This document shows positions 61,724-64,000 of a stretch of 64,000 bases of DNA, in pieces (position 1 is the first letter of the stretch; every line of letters begins with the position of its first letter). Made by a program: the position numbers and the translations under genes. The notes under the pieces were generated by a model. The model was not told the origin of the DNA, ran no database searches, and saw only the letters and a program-made list of their open reading frames with translations. Origin of the DNA: Xanthobacter autotrophicus (GTDB lineage Bacteria; Pseudomonadota; Alphaproteobacteria; Rhizobiales; Xanthobacteraceae). Location: the NCBI RefSeq assembly GCF_043194295.1, contig NZ_JBAFVK010000013.1, one strand, 5' to 3'.

Positions 61724-63905
61724 CGCACCGGTGCCGGCCGTCCCCGGCACCGGCGAGCCGGATTATGCCATTGCCGCTTCCGCCTCCCAGATCGAGACCA
61801 CTCCGCGCACCCTGAAGCACGACGACACATTCGCTGTGTTCGACACCCATGGCGATGCGGTGCCGGGGCTGGCCAGCAACCACGGCCTGTTCCACCGCGA
61901 TACCCGCCACCTCTCGCTCTACTTCCTGACCATCGACGGGGTGCGCCCGCTGCTGCTCAGTTCCACGGTGCGCGACGACAATGCCACCCTCACCTGCGAC
62001 CTCACCAATCCCGACCTTCCAGGGCGGGACGGCGGGGAGGCGCTGCTGCACGACCTCATCCACATCCGCCGCTCGTGCTTCCTCTATCGTTCCGCCTGCC
62101 ACGAATGCGTGTCCCTGCACAATTTCGACGTGGTGCCGCGGCACGTGGACATCTCCTTCTCCTTCGATGCCGATTTCGCCGACCTGTTCGAGGTGCGCGG
62201 GGCGAAGCGCGGCCGGCGCGGCGTCCGCCATGCCCCCCTGCTCGCTGGCGATGGCGTGCGCCTCTCCTATACCGGCCTCGACGGCAAGGTGCGGCGGACC
62301 AGCCTGCATTTCGAGCCGGTTCCCGCGCAGCTTTCGGGCTCCGAGGCGCGCTACCGGCTCGACCTTGCTCCCGGCGCCACGCGGGTGATCTTCATCGAGA
62401 TCCGCTGCGACGGGGCCGAACCCCACACCGGCGCCAAGCTCAGCTTCCGCAAGGCGCTGGGCTCGTCCCGTGCGACCTTGCGGGCCCGGGTGGCGCGGGC
62501 GGCCGAGGTCACCTCCTCCAACCAGCATTTCAACGACGCCATGAAACGCGCGGTGAGCGATCTCGCCATTCTCATCACCGACACGCCCGAGGGCGCCTAT
62601 CCCTACGCGGGCGTGCCGTGGTTCAGCACCGTGTTCGGCCGCGACGCGCTCATCACCGCCTTCGAGACCTTGTGGATGGACCCGGCCATCGCCCGCGGCG
62701 TGCTGCTCCACCTCGCAGCCAACCAGGCCGAGGTGCTGGACCCCGCCGCCGACGCTGAACCGGGCAAGATCCTCCACGAGGTCCGCTTCGGCGAGATGGC
62801 GGAACTCGGCGAGGTGCCGTTCCGCCGCTATTACGGCAGCGTGGATTCCACGCCTTTGTTCGTGATGCTCGCGGGCGCCTACGTGGAGCGCACCGGCGAT
62901 CTCGACACCGCGCGCCTGTTGTGGCCGGCGGTGGCGGCGGCGCTCGGCTGGATCACCGATTACGGCGACCGCGACGGCGACGGCTTCGTGGAATATGGCC
63001 GCATGAGCGGCGACGGGCTGGTGAACCAGGGCTGGAAGGACAGCCATGATTCCATCTTCCATTCGGATGGCACGCTGGCCCGTGGACCCATCGCGCTGGT
63101 GGAAGTGCAGGCCTATGTCTACGGCGCTTGGCGCGCTGCAGCCTCCCTTTCCCGCCGCCTCGGCCGAGACCAGGACCCGGCGGATTTCGATCGCCGGGCC
63201 GATCACTTGCGCGAGGCCTTCGACAGGGCGTTTTTCGACGCCAGGCTGGGAACTTACGTTCTGGCGCTGGATGGGGCGAAGCGGCCGTGCCGGGTGAAGA
63301 GCTCCAATGCCGGTCATGCGTTGTTCGCCGGCATCGCCTTGCCCGAGCGCGCAACCACCGTGGCAGCCCAGCTCATGGACGGCGCGTCGTTTTCCGGCTG
63401 GGGGGTGCGCACCATCGCCACCGGCGAGGCGCGCTTCAACCCCATGAGCTATCATAATGGCTCGGTATGGCCCCACGACAATGCCGTGATCGCCATCGGC
63501 CTTGCCCGCTACGGCTTCCGCCGGGAGGCAGCCCGCATCTTCGAAGGCCTGTTGCGCGCCTCGATCTCGTTCGACCTGCGGCGCCTGCCGGAATTGTTCT
63601 GCGGCTTTTCCCGCCAGCGCAGCCAAGGCCCGGTGTCCTATCCCGTCGCCTGCGCACCGCAGGCCTGGGCGGCCGCCGCTCCCCTCGCCTTGCTCCAGTC
63701 AACCCTGGGGCTCGACTTCGATATCGACGCCCGGCGCGTGATGTTTGTGCGGCCGGAGCTTCCGGCATTCCTGGATGAACTCGAACTGCGCCGGCTGCGG
63801 CTCGGTGAGGGAGCGCTCGACGTGCGCATCCGCCAAACCGGGGGCTCCGCCGCGCTGTCGGTACTGGGCCGCTCCGGCGACATCGCATTGTGGGTTGAGG
63901 CATAG
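61695..63905 (+). CDS. Amylo-alpha-1,6-glucosidase family protein (glycogen debranching type)
   Basis: A 736-residue enzyme. The N-terminal part (about 35-290) is the N-terminal domain of bacterial debranching enzymes (FAVFDTHGDAVPGLASNHGLFHRDTRHLS is its marker: GLFHRDTRHLS). The C-terminal part is an (alpha/alpha)6 barrel with GVPWFSTVFGRDALITA, NQGWKDSHDS, GEARFNPMSYHNGSVWPHDNAVIA and PVACAPQAWAAAAP. It hydrolyses alpha-1,6 or related glucosidic bonds. It overlaps the upstream glycosyltransferase gene by 29 bp. Confidence 0.93.
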   Translation: MMPSMMPAADAPVPAVPGTGEPDYAIAASASQIETTPRTLKHDDTFAVFDTHGDAVPGLASNHGLFHRDTRHLSLYFLTIDGVRPLLLSSTVRDDNATLTCDLTNPDLPGRDGGEALLHDLIHIRRSCFLYRSACHECVSLHNFDVVPRHVDISFSFDADFADLFEVRGAKRGRRGVRHAPLLAGDGVRLSYTGLDGKVRRTSLHFEPVPAQLSGSEARYRLDLAPGATRVIFIEIRCDGAEPHTGAKLSFRKALGSSRATLRARVARAAEVTSSNQHFNDAMKRAVSDLAILITDTPEGAYPYAGVPWFSTVFGRDALITAFETLWMDPAIARGVLLHLAANQAEVLDPAADAEPGKILHEVRFGEMAELGEVPFRRYYGSVDSTPLFVMLAGAYVERTGDLDTARLLWPAVAAALGWITDYGDRDGDGFVEYGRMSGDGLVNQGWKDSHDSIFHSDGTLARGPIALVEVQAYVYGAWRAAASLSRRLGRDQDPADFDRRADHLREAFDRAFFDARLGTYVLALDGAKRPCRVKSSNAGHALFAGIALPERATTVAAQLMDGASFSGWGVRTIATGEARFNPMSYHNGSVWPHDNAVIAIGLARYGFRREAARIFEGLLRASISFDLRRLPELFCGFSRQRSQGPVSYPVACAPQAWAAAAPLALLQSTLGLDFDIDARRVMFVRPELPAFLDELELRRLRLGEGALDVRIRQTGGSAALSVLGRSGDIALWVEA

Positions 63906-63923
63906 CGCCGCCACGCGGCGCTA
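63903..63923. terminator. Hairpin between convergent genes
   Basis: TAGCGCCGC (63903-63911) and GCGGCGCTA (63915-63923) form a perfect 9 bp stem with a 3-base loop; the first arm includes the stop codon of the debranching-type gene. No U-tract follows. Confidence 0.5.
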
Positions 63924-63951
63924 ACCCGAGGCCGGGCCGCGTTGGATCCCC

Positions 63952-64000
63952 TCAGCGTGCGTCGATGCGCAATGCCTGCAGCGTCGCTGCGGATGGCTCT
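63952..64000 (-). CDS. C-terminal end of a minus-strand gene (uncertain)
   Basis: The last 49 bases stay open on the minus strand and end in TGA (63952-63954), encoding ...EPSAATLQALRIDAR. The hairpin just before it and the converging layout suggest a gene that begins outside the window. Too short to identify. Confidence 0.3.
   Translation of the reverse strand, partial: EPSAATLQALRIDAR

Overview
This 64 kb window is GC-rich, densely coded chromosomal DNA from an alphaproteobacterium of the order Hyphomicrobiales. It most resembles the Xanthobacter/Azorhizobium/Ancylobacter group. The order-level call rests on family content (DUF992, DUF930, DUF1236, DUF2478, FixJ/FixL-type regulators, the LysR-trxB / Lrp / greA / carB neighbourhood). 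It is supported by EcfG-type promoter sequences (GGAAC-N16/17-CGTT) and by palindromic repeats of the kind that give spurious 'MAGLDPAIH...VKPGHDG' reading frames. The genus is an inference. I see no phage, transposase, tRNA, rRNA or CRISPR array.

Layout. 0-2 kb: end of a DHA2-type drug efflux pump, a patatin-like lipase and a STAS (anti-anti-sigma) protein. 2.2-6.9 kb: a three-gene Ser/Thr phospho-signalling operon made of a membrane FHA-serine protease, a PP2C phosphatase and a Ser/Thr kinase with C-terminal Sel1 repeats; this is the most unusual system here. 7-16 kb: a regulatory island with a hybrid histidine kinase and a LuxR-type response regulator (converging and overlapping), a small secreted protein, a lone receiver protein, a FixL/FixJ-like pair and an AraC regulator. 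16-25 kb: a proline-rich small protein, a peptidoglycan-binding protein, LysR, trxB, Lrp, greA, carB and GtrA. 25-36 kb: a lipoprotein, DUF2478 and DUF930 proteins, a TRIC channel, uvrB, a DUF486 transporter, 8-oxoguanine deaminase, a PQQ-type sugar dehydrogenase, a small membrane protein and a GST. 36-45 kb: aspartate aminotransferase, three consecutive DUF992 secreted proteins, msrP, an ornithine-decarboxylase-like enzyme, RNase T2, rlmJ, a GST and a DUF1236 protein. 45-64 kb: a SpuC-like aminotransferase, thiopurine methyltransferase, a PuuC-like aldehyde dehydrogenase, yacG (with a histone-H1-like extension), maf, thioredoxin/CcdA, an Fe-S oxidoreductase, LysR with MFS and aldo/keto reductase, a WYL-TerB protein, a succinate-semialdehyde-type dehydrogenase, and a glycosyltransferase overlapping a glycogen-debranching-type enzyme.

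How genes work together. The kinase, phosphatase and FHA protein probably form one closed phosphorylation circuit that reaches the periplasm through membrane spans in the kinase and the protease. The ODC-like enzyme, SpuC-like aminotransferase and PuuC-like dehydrogenase could together make and degrade putrescine. Three promoters match the general-stress (EcfG) consensus; they sit before a DUF992 gene, a proline-rich small gene and a small membrane-protein gene. A near match precedes the DUF1236 gene. Start codons were chosen by ribosome-binding site and family alignment from memory; no database search was run.
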